Source of the DNA: Phycisphaerales bacterium
Lineage (GTDB): Bacteria > Planctomycetota > Phycisphaerae > Tepidisphaerales > Tepidisphaeraceae
NCBI GenBank assembly: GCA_020847375.1
Contig: JADLCB010000008.1
Location: 25,127-89,126 of the forward strand
Length of the DNA: 64,000 nt
Reading direction: 5' to 3'
A model generated the notes under the pieces. That model had not been told where the DNA came from and did not search any database. It was given only the letters and a program-made list of their open reading frames with translations. Shown here piece after piece: positions 43,448-53,321 of this stretch (position 1 is its first letter; every line of letters begins with the position of its first letter). The position numbers and the translations under genes were made by a program.

Positions 43448-44848
43448 TTACACCTTGGCAAATTTCCAGCCTCCGTGCAGAAAACGCATCAGGATCAGCA
43501 GCCCGCGCACCGCCAGTTCCGTACACAATACACCCCAGATCGCAACCAACCCCATGTCCAGCCACCATCCAACAATCAACACCCCGATGAAACGCACTCC
43601 AATGATGCTGCTCAGATTCAGCAACATCGTCGCCAGCGTATCACCGGCTCCGCGCAAGGCTCCGCTGAAAACAATACTGGCTGCAAAAGCCGCCTGGATG
43701 GTTCCCGTGACCGCCAGACACTTCGCTGTCAATGCGGCAATCCGCGGATCATCAGTAATCAACTCGGCGGGAATGTGTGACGCGAAAATAAAAAACAAAC
43801 CCAGCGCGGTCATCAAACCCCCACCGCAGACATACGCCATCCACGCGCTGCGGGCGGCACGGCGCGGATCACCACGCCCCAGATTCTGACCGACCAGCGT
43901 TGCCGCAGCCGTTGCAAAAGCCATCCCCAGCAGAAAACTGATTCCCTCGATGCGGATCGAATTGATGTGCGCCGCCGCCGATACGTTGGTGACATCGGTC
44001 GCGTTAATCACAATCACCACTGCGAAATTAGCCGACCACGACAACAACCCCTCCAGCGCCGTCGGTAGACCGATCCGCACGATACGCTTGATGGTCAGCC
44101 AGTGCAGCCGCATCCGGCCCAGCATCAGCCGCACATTTTTATTCCCGCGCTTGAGCATCCACAGCGCCGCCACCACCCCCACGGTGTAGGAAATGCTCGT
44201 CCCAATGGCAATGCCGGCAAAACCCAGTTTCGGCATGCCCCACCAGCCATAGGTCAACCCGAAACTGGCGATCACGTTGGTGATATCGACCAGCACCATC
44301 ACCATGGCCGGCCGGAGCATATCCCCCGAACCACGCAGGCAGGCGTTGGCGGTGAACATGATCATCGAAAAGGGCAGGGACAATGAAAGAATCCGCAGAT
44401 ACTGGCGGGCAAACCCGCGCGCATCCGGCGCCAAACCGGCGATATACACAACACCATCCGCACTGACCCATAAAACCACCGCCATGATCAGGCCCACAAT
44501 CAGCGCACCGGAGATGGACTGCCCCGCCACCTGGTTGGCTAAGCTGCGATGACGCGCCCCACTGGCCCGCGCGATGATCGCGGTGCTGCCCGTGCCGATG
44601 GAACCGACGATCAGCCCGATGAACCACATAATGTACGCCATCGTCCCCACCGCCGCTGTCGGGGCAGCCGCATCACCACCCAGATGGTTGGCCAGATAGG
44701 TATCCGTCAAACCGACGGCCATGCTCAAAATCTGCTCAGCCATGATCGGCAGCGCCAGCCAGATGACCGATCGGAGTACGCCCGATAGCGGCGCAGCCTC
44801 TGGCATCGTTTTTGATTTATCTGCAGATATCGCTGTCACTTGTGCCAT
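43448..44848 (-). CDS. MATE family multidrug/organic-cation exporter
   Basis: 466 residues with 12 membrane helices in two halves: SVIWLALPIMAEQILSMAVG, YIMWFIGLIVGSIGTGSTAI, FTANACLRGSGDMLRPAMVM, then GLPTALEGLLSWSANFAVVI and FSGALRGAGDTLATMLLN. The paired RGSGD/RGAGDT motifs are typical of NorM/DinF-like MATE transporters, driven by Na+ or H+. The ATG at 44848 is preferred over the upstream TTG. The substrate is unknown. It lies 92 bases upstream of queG on the same strand. Confidence 0.92.
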   Translation of the reverse strand: MAQVTAISADKSKTMPEAAPLSGVLRSVIWLALPIMAEQILSMAVGLTDTYLANHLGGDAAAPTAAVGTMAYIMWFIGLIVGSIGTGSTAIIARASGARHRSLANQVAGQSISGALIVGLIMAVVLWVSADGVVYIAGLAPDARGFARQYLRILSLSLPFSMIMFTANACLRGSGDMLRPAMVMVLVDITNVIASFGLTYGWWGMPKLGFAGIAIGTSISYTVGVVAALWMLKRGNKNVRLMLGRMRLHWLTIKRIVRIGLPTALEGLLSWSANFAVVIVINATDVTNVSAAAHINSIRIEGISFLLGMAFATAAATLVGQNLGRGDPRRAARSAWMAYVCGGGLMTALGLFFIFASHIPAELITDDPRIAALTAKCLAVTGTIQAAFAASIVFSGALRGAGDTLATMLLNLSSIIGVRFIGVLIVGWWLDMGLVAIWGVLCTELAVRGLLILMRFLHGGWKFAKV

Positions 44849-44959
44849 GAAATTCAACCACAATTACGCCGGGCCATTGTCGGGTGTCGGTTCGGCTTAT
44901 CCAGTTGGTTCGAGCATCTTTCCCTTGCACGCGATGCAACCATTTCATCAATCAATTCG

Positions 44960-45733
44960 TCAGACTCGTGCAAACTTTTCCAGGGCGCTGACAGCAGATC
45001 GAAAATCCTTCGGCGGCTGGCAGTGCAGTTGTATCTCACGCCCATCGGGATGCACAAAGCTCAATTGCTCAGCATGCAGGGTCAGACGATCAATCAACGG
45101 GCGTTCCGGCTGATCGGTCTTGGTACGATAACCTCGCTTGAAGTGGCTGAGCCAGATTCCGCGCTGGGCTGGGGGAAGCGGATGATACAGCGCATCGACC
45201 ATCAGCGGATGACCAATCGCCTTGAGATGCACGCGAATCTGGTGCGTCTTACCCGTGCGCGGAAAAACGCGCAGAAGCGCTCCATGTCGATAGATCTGTT
45301 CAACCTGCCATAACGTCAGCGCTGGTCGGCCTTTTTTCACAATGGCCATCTTTTTACGATTCAGCGGATCGACCGCCAAAGGTAGATCGATCTGCCCCTG
45401 ATTGCTGGATGGTTTGCCGCTGACCAGCGCCAGGTACTGTTTTTGGATCGTATTGTTCTGAAATTGCTGTGACAACCAGCGCTGGGCATCGATCGTCTTG
45501 GCCAGCAGTAGAATGCCGCTGGTCTCCTTGTCCAACCGGTGTACCAGACGCAGGCGCGGATCAGCCTGGCCTGAGGCCGGCAAACCGATCTGCCGCGCCA
45601 GTTTCTGGATTACAGAATCGCTTTCGCCGCGCCCGGGAATCGTCGCCAGACCGGCGGGTTTTTCAACCGCAACCAGTAATCCATCTTCAAGGATAATGCG
45701 TAACTGTTCCTGTCGCTTCACGATTTTCACCAC
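44960..45733 (-). CDS. RluA-family pseudouridine synthase
   Basis: Converts uridine to pseudouridine in rRNA or tRNA. The 257 residues show LLVAVEKPAGLATIPG, the catalytic-Asp motif LRLVHRLDKETSGILLLAK, YLALVSGKP and RTGKTHQIRVHLKAIGHP. No N-terminal S4 domain is present. The start is a GTG, with another GTG codon right after it, 3 bases past the stop of the giant gene upstream; the two are likely cotranscribed despite unrelated roles. The exact target site cannot be predicted. Confidence 0.93.
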   Translation of the reverse strand: MVKIVKRQEQLRIILEDGLLVAVEKPAGLATIPGRGESDSVIQKLARQIGLPASGQADPRLRLVHRLDKETSGILLLAKTIDAQRWLSQQFQNNTIQKQYLALVSGKPSSNQGQIDLPLAVDPLNRKKMAIVKKGRPALTLWQVEQIYRHGALLRVFPRTGKTHQIRVHLKAIGHPLMVDALYHPLPPAQRGIWLSHFKRGYRTKTDQPERPLIDRLTLHAEQLSFVHPDGREIQLHCQPPKDFRSAVSALEKFARV

Positions 45734-45736
45734 AAC

Positions 45737-48700
45737 TTAAAAGCGCTCAGGAGCTTCAGTATCGGATGGGTCAGAATTATGTTGATCGGTCGCTCTATCT
45801 ACCAGATTCGACTGATAAAACAACGACTTGCCGGTGGCGGGCGCTTGCGCGGTATCCGGTTGATCGATGGTCTGAATGAGATAATCATCGGAAGTAAAAC
45901 TGGCACCGAGATTGCTCAAGAGCTGCGCCAACGCCCGCGCCTGTCGCCAGCTCGTCAATCGCAGATACGGCTGATCGTTGACGTTGACCGCCTGGGGATG
46001 CACCTGCGCAAAGATCACCACGCCCTGGCCGATGGGCAATTTGCCCAGCATCCCATCCGCACCATATTCCATTTTTTCATTTTCTTCCTTGAGCACAAAA
46101 GTTGAACCCGCCACCCGCCAGCGCAAATCAGAAATGCTCAGGCCCCCAGCCTCGGGCCAAGGCGGCACCTGGCGCGATCCGGCAAAATCATTGGCCTGGG
46201 CATATTTAACCCCCAATGGCCCGCCGCCGGGTGTGTCATGATACATCACCAGCACGCGCGCCCCACGTCCCGCCAGGGCAGCAATGACTGAATCTTCAAC
46301 AACCGCGCCACGCCCCAGAATCAGCAAGTCGGCTGGCCGATCCAGAACATCGGCATGTTGATACTTCACCCCCAACTCATCCAGTACCGCTGCATCGGCC
46401 GCCGCGCCGATATAGACAACCCGTTCAGCCCGTGGCGCCAGCGCCGCCGTGCGAGCATATTCCACAACCTGCCTGACCAACTTTCCGGCTGCCGGCAGAT
46501 CGGCAAAGTGACCTTCAAGATTCAAACTACAAATGATCAACCGACCACGTCCGTACTCCATTTCCAGCAGCGGCGAAGCCGCCAGATCAAACCCACATTC
46601 TAAAATCGGGCGCAACCCGGAGTTCTGCGGTTTGATCATCGCACAACTGGCTACGACCCCGTCATGACCCCAGTCGCGCAGATCCTCATCATCAAGACCA
46701 CTGACAATCGGATGCCTCGTATTCACCACAAACGCGCGCCGGATCGGTTGTGGTGTGACGCGCAAACCCAGCAGGCGACTGATCCATGATGAATCCTGCG
46801 CCATCAGCAAAACCCGCCCGCCATTGGCAAGATACGCCTGAATCTCCCCGGGAAGGGTCGATTCATCGCCCAGCGCCCCCCGGCCAATGATCACCAGATC
46901 ACCGTGGGCGTTGCCCTCTTTCCACGGGGTTGGCTCATACCCCAGCGACTTGAGCATTGCAGTGGTATCGCCAGCAGGATCAAAAATGACCACCGAACCG
47001 CTGACCGCATCCAGCGGCGCAAATACTTCAAACTCGAACGTATCTTCGGAGGTGTCCGCTCCGATCGTGGCCGACAACACGAGGCGACCTTTCACCTTTT
47101 TACCGGCAATATCGGTCGGCAACGTGAAATTCAGCGGCGCGAACCAGCTCTGCGCTGGTAGCAAATTGATGGGAGCCTGATTCTGCCCATCCGCCACCTG
47201 TTTATCACTGACAAACACCTTCCACTGATAACTGGCTGCCACCGCATCACGCTGGTCGTTCAGCAGCGCCACCTGTTTGGAAACTTCCTGACCGGCCCAG
47301 AAACAATGGCTTCGATCCGTAAAATCAGACACCTGCTGACCGTCAGCAGCGGGCTGCGTCGTGCCATCGGAAGCGGACATCGCTGCACCACCGGCAATCC
47401 ATGCCAGCGAAGATTGATTGGCCGATGTCGCTGCGGCAACTTCGTCATGCCCGCTGTCATATTGGTTGATTACGCTGCTGTTAACGCCCATCACGCGCCA
47501 ACCGCGAAGGATTCTTCGATTAAACAATTCCTGCAACTGCCCAGCGGCGGGAGACTGCTGCAGCAACAGAATCGCCTGTTGTGACATATCGGCTGATGAA
47601 TCCATCGATGCCAGCGTGTGGCGATATTCCGCCGTCTCCTGCTGATACGCCTGCGGCCCCAGATAGGCAGCCACATATTCCGTGATCACTGGTTCAGGTT
47701 GATTCGACACCATCTCCTGAAAAACCGGCAAACTGGTTGCTGCTGCCAGCAATGGCTTTTGCCCTTGCTGTTCCCAACGGCCAGGCCACTGCTGCAACTG
47801 CCGCAGCGGCAGTAAACCCGAATCAAGTGTAATGCTGTCAACCGCTCCACCGCCACCCCAGATAAACACCGGCCGTGTCGGATCCAAATCAACCACCAAT
47901 TCAGCCGCCTGCTGGCTGAGCGATATGACCGTGTCACCCGCATCCGCCACTGATTTTGCATCGGGCTTCGCTCCGGCTGCCGGTGGTTGCCAGCTTTGTC
48001 CTACTGCGGCACGATCAGGCGAAGTGATCTGCCCGCCCGCCAGCCACATCACAATCGCAGGGTTGTTGCGCCAGTGACAGACATCATGTTTAAGCTGCGT
48101 CAGTAATTCCTGCGCCATCTCATCTGACTCACCCGCCGGCCGGGGGCGATGAGCCGTATTGGTTGACCACGCACCAGGCGGCGCGGCCGGCATGACCGGG
48201 GCAATCACCAACACTCCAGCCTGCTGCGCTTCATTCAGCACTGTCTCAATATCCGCACTGGAACCGCGCCACCTCGACAGTGAATCAACAACCAGCGCAC
48301 AGTTATATCCATTTTGCAGGAGCTGACGCGGTGATTGACCCGGCCAAAGTAATTGCGGGCGCAGATGTATCGCCTTGTCGTTGAGCAGCAGTTGTTTGCC
48401 TTCAATGCGAAACTCTCTGAATCCAAAGGTCTGCTGGAAACTGTCCTGAAACTCCGGCCCGCTGATCTTCAGCACAAGGGTGTACAGATTGGGCTGGCCA
48501 ACATCAAACAGACGCGGGTTGTCCCAATCCCAACTGACCGTGATGGTCTGCTGCCGCGCCACCGAAACAGGCACGCTCTGCTCGAAACTTTTTTCGACTC
48601 GGCCCTGTTCATCCAGTAACTGCGCCTGTACCTGCGCCTGACCAAATCGTGCCACCCGAGCCAGCTCGATATCCACTGCGAGTTTTTTCTGCTGAGTCGA

Positions 48701-50482
48701 GGGACGAACCAATACCTGCGAAATATGCCCCCCGCGTGGACGTGACACGAGTTGCAGCGAACCCGTCAGCCCGCGCGCCGGTGACGAAATCAACTCCTGT
48801 CCAACCGAATGTGCTGACACCTCCCTGCCCTGCAACAGCGCATCGGCTTCGAGTGGATCGGAAGAACTGGCCACCAGCAGCCGCAGTTCATTGTCCTTTC
48901 CCACCTTGAGGTGCGACGTAATATCCAGCATCCCGCCCGGCCAGTCCACCACTCCCGCTTCACGGCCATTAACCCACGCCCGCACGTCGGTACCCAGATG
49001 ATCCAATTCCAGCAGGATCGATCGATCAGACCAATCGGCAGGTATTTTGATGGTGCGCTGATACCAACCGCGATTGGTCTCTTTCAATTCCGCTTCATTC
49101 CAGCCCTCGCCTGATCCAGCCGAAACCACCGCATCAGGCCAACTTCCCGGCACATTGATAATGCCCCACGCATCAGCCTGGGCAGCGCTGGTTGCCGACT
49201 GACTGGCTGGCTGGAATAACCACGGGCCATCCAGCGATAGGGTTGCCCGGTGATCACCCACACGCACGGCGGTTGTCGCCGCCCATTGCTGCTGCAACTG
49301 CACGGGAATCTGGCCTACTTTGTGTTCAACCACCACCGGCTGGACAAACGGCGAGCGAAACTCTGCGATTCCGCGGCTGTCAAACAGCCCGATGAGCAAT
49401 TCCATCTCCACAGCGCCCGGCGGCACGGCTACAGCCTGGCGTGTCACCTCCTGCCAGTCGGGTGTATTGGTTTGGACCCCGCAATGATCCTCAAGAATCT
49501 GACGATCATCCGCATCGAAAAACCGGTAGCGCAGATTGGCACCATGACGGAAAGCGCCGCCGGTTTCAAAACCTTCCCCCGTGCGCACCTGCATCCCCAG
49601 GTTCATCTGTGCCCACCATGGATGCAGCACAAACCGTCGCGAAATATAACTGTCGCCATTGGTCGGACGATTGATGCGCAGCACCGGCTGATCCGTTTCA
49701 CCGCTGACCATTTGAATGGCATCGACATCACCAGAACTCTGCCACCGGACCGGCAGTTGGGTGCCGGTGTCGATCGGCGCAAAACCATCGATAATGGTTT
49801 TCTGCCGGGGATCGATTCGCGCGGCACGAATGGCGGCTTTTTCAATCGGAACAACCGTCACATCATCAACGTCCAGCGTACCGGTCGTATCCCATAAGCC
49901 AACCGCCAGCCGAAGATACGCGGCATCCTTGGGAATACGCATGCGCTGACTGCCCAACGTCAACCAACCATCCGTCGAACCGCTGTCACGCAATCCCAGC
50001 CAAGGCCAACCGGCGATATGCCTGCCCTGACTATTCTCAAAGGTGTACTCCAGGCGGGCGGTCTGCCAGTGCTGCTGACCGCGCACGATATCCTGTCCGC
50101 GTAAACGCACCGATACATCCAGATACTGCCACGAGCGATCCAGTGCCACGCGCTGGGAACTGATGACCGCGCCCTGACCGGTCAAACTCATGCGCATGAA
50201 ATGATTGTCACCCTCCTGCGCTTCTTCAATACGCCCGGTACCCTGATCCAGCGGCGGAATCTGCCCACGACTCCACGCGGTAAACCAGCCATCATGAATC
50301 TGCTCGAAATCACCATTGGCTGCGACATTGCCCGGTGGAGCTTTGGACGCGGCTGCCGCTATCGACGAAGCTGATGAATGGGCGGTTTCGTCGGCGGCAA
50401 GCGCCGTTGTGGCAATGGCGGCGCAGAATCCCACCAGCACCATCATCAGCACCCATTGCCAAACCGCTGTCAGCTTAATCAT
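45737..50482 (-). CDS. Giant secreted GH2/beta-galactosidase-like protein lacking the catalytic acid
   Basis: 1581 residues with a signal peptide (WVLMMVLVGFCAAIATTALA). Two carbohydrate-binding-like sandwiches (about 50-215 and 225-385) precede a GH2 sugar-binding domain (LDGPWLFQPAS; NRGWYQRTIKIPADW; VRAWVNGREAG), an Ig-like domain and a TIM-barrel region. The acid/base motif, normally ending in GNE, reads RNNPAIVMWLAGGQ, with Gln at 818 in place of Glu. The presumed nucleophile Glu935 survives in VITEYV. The last 400 residues hold two glutamine-amidotransferase-like modules (LVIIGRGAL; GGRVLLMAQD; LLILGRGAV). GAGGA precedes the ATG. Hydrolysis is doubtful; a binding role is possible. Confidence 0.8.
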   Translation of the reverse strand: MIKLTAVWQWVLMMVLVGFCAAIATTALAADETAHSSASSIAAAASKAPPGNVAANGDFEQIHDGWFTAWSRGQIPPLDQGTGRIEEAQEGDNHFMRMSLTGQGAVISSQRVALDRSWQYLDVSVRLRGQDIVRGQQHWQTARLEYTFENSQGRHIAGWPWLGLRDSGSTDGWLTLGSQRMRIPKDAAYLRLAVGLWDTTGTLDVDDVTVVPIEKAAIRAARIDPRQKTIIDGFAPIDTGTQLPVRWQSSGDVDAIQMVSGETDQPVLRINRPTNGDSYISRRFVLHPWWAQMNLGMQVRTGEGFETGGAFRHGANLRYRFFDADDRQILEDHCGVQTNTPDWQEVTRQAVAVPPGAVEMELLIGLFDSRGIAEFRSPFVQPVVVEHKVGQIPVQLQQQWAATTAVRVGDHRATLSLDGPWLFQPASQSATSAAQADAWGIINVPGSWPDAVVSAGSGEGWNEAELKETNRGWYQRTIKIPADWSDRSILLELDHLGTDVRAWVNGREAGVVDWPGGMLDITSHLKVGKDNELRLLVASSSDPLEADALLQGREVSAHSVGQELISSPARGLTGSLQLVSRPRGGHISQVLVRPSTQQKKLAVDIELARVARFGQAQVQAQLLDEQGRVEKSFEQSVPVSVARQQTITVSWDWDNPRLFDVGQPNLYTLVLKISGPEFQDSFQQTFGFREFRIEGKQLLLNDKAIHLRPQLLWPGQSPRQLLQNGYNCALVVDSLSRWRGSSADIETVLNEAQQAGVLVIAPVMPAAPPGAWSTNTAHRPRPAGESDEMAQELLTQLKHDVCHWRNNPAIVMWLAGGQITSPDRAAVGQSWQPPAAGAKPDAKSVADAGDTVISLSQQAAELVVDLDPTRPVFIWGGGGAVDSITLDSGLLPLRQLQQWPGRWEQQGQKPLLAAATSLPVFQEMVSNQPEPVITEYVAAYLGPQAYQQETAEYRHTLASMDSSADMSQQAILLLQQSPAAGQLQELFNRRILRGWRVMGVNSSVINQYDSGHDEVAAATSANQSSLAWIAGGAAMSASDGTTQPAADGQQVSDFTDRSHCFWAGQEVSKQVALLNDQRDAVAASYQWKVFVSDKQVADGQNQAPINLLPAQSWFAPLNFTLPTDIAGKKVKGRLVLSATIGADTSEDTFEFEVFAPLDAVSGSVVIFDPAGDTTAMLKSLGYEPTPWKEGNAHGDLVIIGRGALGDESTLPGEIQAYLANGGRVLLMAQDSSWISRLLGLRVTPQPIRRAFVVNTRHPIVSGLDDEDLRDWGHDGVVASCAMIKPQNSGLRPILECGFDLAASPLLEMEYGRGRLIICSLNLEGHFADLPAAGKLVRQVVEYARTAALAPRAERVVYIGAAADAAVLDELGVKYQHADVLDRPADLLILGRGAVVEDSVIAALAGRGARVLVMYHDTPGGGPLGVKYAQANDFAGSRQVPPWPEAGGLSISDLRWRVAGSTFVLKEENEKMEYGADGMLGKLPIGQGVVIFAQVHPQAVNVNDQPYLRLTSWRQARALAQLLSNLGASFTSDDYLIQTIDQPDTAQAPATGKSLFYQSNLVDRATDQHNSDPSDTEAPERF

Positions 50483-50657
50483 CGTTTCCTCGACACCTTA
50501 TCCCTGTGTGATTGCTGATTATCAAATGCAGCGATTGAATTGCAACCATACCTTCCAGCATACCCAAACCCTACAACCCCTACAGCCGGACCATTGGGCA
50601 GAGCCGCTGCCATTTTTCTCATTTGACTAACCCGTCAATCAATTCGATGCATTAGGT

Positions 50658-51209
50658 ATGGATTATCGCTGGTTCCATCATAACCGCTGGCAGGGTCAGC
50701 GACAGGATGAAAAATCCGGGCACTGCCCCGTGCTGCCTCAAGCGCAACCACAGCGGCAACGGCCCTGCCCGAATCACCTGTGGCGCAAAGCCGGCCGACG
50801 CGGTTTCACCCTGATCGAGGCGGCTATTGTCACGGTGATCGTCGGCGTCGGTACCGTCGCGATGATTCAGCTGCTGGCTGCTGGATCCATGGCCAATGGT
50901 CAGTCGTACCAACTGACAACGGGAATGAATCTGGCCAACAACATTCGCGAAATGTCCCAGTCCATGACATTTGCCCAGGTACTGGCCATGAACAACACCA
51001 CCTGGTCAACCCCGGTCGATGCCATGGGGCGGGATCTTTCCGGTTTCAGCGGCTGGACTCAAAAAGCCACGGTTACACGGGTGCTGGAAAATGCGCTGAC
51101 CGTGGCGACAACGGCAACTGACAGCAACATGGCGCGGGTAACGGTGCAGTCGCTACATAACAATCAGCCGGTTGCCCAGATCAGTTGGTTGGTCGTCAAT
51201 ACGGAGTGA
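50658..51209 (+). CDS. Type IV pilin-like / pseudopilin protein
   Basis: 183 residues. GRRGFTLIEAAIVTVIVGVG is a prepilin peptidase site followed by the hydrophobic assembly helix: cleavage after Gly49, Phe50 methylated, Glu54 at the conserved +5. The leader of 49 residues is very long for the class, so the true start may be an unrecognised internal codon. The rest is a small globular domain ending ISWLVVNTE. It leads three pilin-type genes on one strand and is divergent from the giant GH2-like gene. Confidence 0.8.
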   Translation: MDYRWFHHNRWQGQRQDEKSGHCPVLPQAQPQRQRPCPNHLWRKAGRRGFTLIEAAIVTVIVGVGTVAMIQLLAAGSMANGQSYQLTTGMNLANNIREMSQSMTFAQVLAMNNTTWSTPVDAMGRDLSGFSGWTQKATVTRVLENALTVATTATDSNMARVTVQSLHNNQPVAQISWLVVNTE

Positions 51210-51269
51210 ATCAATCACCTAGCCTAGGGATGCTGGCGAGGCAATGGCGTCACAACCAACAACTGACCC

Positions 51270-52664
51270 ATGAAACGAAATATCAACCATCTTCGCAGAC
51301 ACGGCGTGACATCGATTCTGGCGATGCTCTATATGATCCTGTTTGCCACGCTGGCTGTCGGTTTTGTCGCCATGGTCGGGACATCGACCCAGGTCGCCTC
51401 CAACGAACAGAACGCTTCACGCGCTTTCCTGGCGGCGGAATCAGGATTGAGTTTTGCCCGCTATCATCTGGGCTTGCTGAAAATCCCCTCCAATGCCACG
51501 GCGGGCACAATCACAGATGCTGTATATAACCAACTGGCCACCCGGCTCAACGGCACGATCAACCTCGGCGGGCAGAGCATCGGCCGCGACGGTGATCTCA
51601 TCCGCATCCCTGATTCGACGAGTGGTTTTATTAAGGTCGATGCTGACGGCAACGGTTTCCAGCTTGCCATCCAGCGTAACGCAACTGATCTCCGTGTTAT
51701 CTCCACCGGCCGCGGTCGTGATGGCGCTGTGATCCAAAGAGCAATCCAGCTCGATTTTCAAATGGGTTCGGGCCGGAGCAATATCTTTGATTACGGTATC
51801 GCCAGCCGCAGCCCGATTATCATGACCGGCAACACCAGGGTTCGCGGGCTGGGCGACCCAGCGGCCGGCAAGGTGCTTTCCACCAGTGCCCGCACGCCCA
51901 CCCTCGATATGACCGGTAACAATACGATCACCGGCGACATTTATTTCAGCGACCCCGAGGCCACCGTGGCGCTGGGCGGAAACAGCAAAATTGCCGGCAG
52001 CACCAACCCGTCCGTCTGGGCGGAGCATATTCACACCAATGTTGATCCTCCGGATTTCCCCACGGTCGATACTTCGGTGTTTGAACCCTTTGCCACCAAT
52101 GACATTACCAACGCCAACATCAGCGGCAATAAAACATTGAGCAATATCCGCATCAAGGCCAATGCCAACACCAGTTTCTCCGGCAATATCAAATTAAGAG
52201 GGGTCGTTTACATCGAAGCTCCCAATAAAATTTCCTTTACAGGCAATCTTGATGTGCAGGGCGTCATCGTGGTTCAGAATAATCCACCGGGAGACTGGAA
52301 CAGTAATTACATCGACTTCGGCGGTAATGTCAGTTTTCAAGGCGTCGAAACCCTGCCAGCCTCTTACGGAACCTTGCGCGAACTGACCGGCAGCGCCTTT
52401 CTGGCCCCGAACTTCGCGCTGAAAATGCGCGGTAATTTTGGAACCATCGGCGGTACGATTGTCGCCAGTCAGAGCGAATTCACCGGAAATGCGGGCGGGA
52501 CCATTCGCGGTAGCCTCATCAATCTCGAAGACAGTACGGTCACAACCACCGGTAATACCGATCTGGCCTTTGATCCCGAGGGAGCCAACACCAACCCCGC
52601 CGGCCTGCGCTTCTCCGGTCGGTATGTGCCCATCCCTGACTCCTACTCGGAGGTTCAGCCATGA
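51270..52664 (+). CDS. PilX-like pilus assembly protein with beta-helical body
   Basis: 464 residues. The N-terminus (GVTSILAMLYMILFATLAVG, then QNASRAFLAAESGLSFARYH) matches PilX/minor-pilin assembly proteins that lack the classical Glu5 pilin site. The body (GNTRVRGLGDPAAG; GNNTITGDIYFSDPEATVAL; GNKTLSNIRIKANANTSFSG; GNLDVQGVIVVQNN; GNFGTIGGTIVASQ) is a series of short beta turns typical of a right-handed beta helix or polymer-forming domain. Its stop overlaps the next start (ATGA). A role in priming pili or a secretion pseudopilus is inferred. Confidence 0.8.
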   Translation: MKRNINHLRRHGVTSILAMLYMILFATLAVGFVAMVGTSTQVASNEQNASRAFLAAESGLSFARYHLGLLKIPSNATAGTITDAVYNQLATRLNGTINLGGQSIGRDGDLIRIPDSTSGFIKVDADGNGFQLAIQRNATDLRVISTGRGRDGAVIQRAIQLDFQMGSGRSNIFDYGIASRSPIIMTGNTRVRGLGDPAAGKVLSTSARTPTLDMTGNNTITGDIYFSDPEATVALGGNSKIAGSTNPSVWAEHIHTNVDPPDFPTVDTSVFEPFATNDITNANISGNKTLSNIRIKANANTSFSGNIKLRGVVYIEAPNKISFTGNLDVQGVIVVQNNPPGDWNSNYIDFGGNVSFQGVETLPASYGTLRELTGSAFLAPNFALKMRGNFGTIGGTIVASQSEFTGNAGGTIRGSLINLEDSTVTTTGNTDLAFDPEGANTNPAGLRFSGRYVPIPDSYSEVQP

Positions 52665-53272
52665 CCGCCAGGATGCTTGCGATACAGAACCTGAACCCAT
52701 TGCAGCCGATGACCGACGGGCAGCGTCGCCGCCCTTGTTATTCAACTCGTCATCGCGGTCTGAGTCTGGCCGAAGTGATGATCAGTCTGGCGATTTCCGC
52801 CCTGCTGCTGACTGCGGTGGCTGTTGCATTCAGCGCAACAACATCCGCAATCGAGGTCAACGATCGCTTTTTTCGGGCATCACAAGCCGCGCGCGTGGCG
52901 ATGGGGCAGATGGTGGCTGCCGCCCGCAAATCCGAATCGGCTCAGGTCGGTACAACCGCCCAGCAAAGTCTGAATCAGATCAGCAACGCCAGCAATCTGG
53001 ACATCATCACAACCGAGGGTGATGAATTTTCCTACGTCTATGACAGCACCAAGCATCAGCTACAGATGGTGATCCCCAATCCATCCGGCGCTATCACGCG
53101 CATTCTGGCGCGCGATGTTGAAAGTGCCCGATTCGATGCGGCAATCGAGGCGCATCCGGATACCGGCGTACGCCGGCTGGTGCGTGTCAGCATGACCATC
53201 ATCATCAAAATCGACAATCAGGAGCTTTTGCTCAGTGGTTCAGCCGTGCCACGACGTGAAATGATCTATTAA
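52661..53272 (+). CDS. Prepilin-type minor pilin (PilW/GspJ-like)
   Basis: 203 residues. HRGLSLAEVMISLAISALLL is the prepilin site (cleavage after Gly33, Glu38 at +5), with Leu instead of Phe at +1. The soluble part (FRASQAARVAMGQMVAAARK; VYDSTKHQLQMVIPN; RRLVRVSMTIII) resembles GspJ/PilW minor pilins. GGAGG precedes the ATG. Together with 50658-51209 and 51270-52664 it forms a minor-pilin cluster, without the ATPase, platform or secretin genes, which must be elsewhere. Confidence 0.82.
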   Translation: MTARMLAIQNLNPLQPMTDGQRRRPCYSTRHRGLSLAEVMISLAISALLLTAVAVAFSATTSAIEVNDRFFRASQAARVAMGQMVAAARKSESAQVGTTAQQSLNQISNASNLDIITTEGDEFSYVYDSTKHQLQMVIPNPSGAITRILARDVESARFDAAIEAHPDTGVRRLVRVSMTIIIKIDNQELLLSGSAVPRREMIY

Positions 53273-53278
53273 ACGATG

Positions 53279-53321
53279 CTGCCGATAACGATGAGACGAA
53301 TCAGCCCCGTTATCGTGGCAG
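53279..53321. terminator. Hairpin between convergent pilin and isocitrate dehydrogenase genes
   Basis: CTGCCGATAACG pairs with CGTTATCGTGGCAG over 12 bp with a 2-base bulge and a 17-base loop, overlapping the last codons of the dehydrogenase gene. Only short U-runs follow, so terminator function is moderate at best. Confidence 0.4.
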
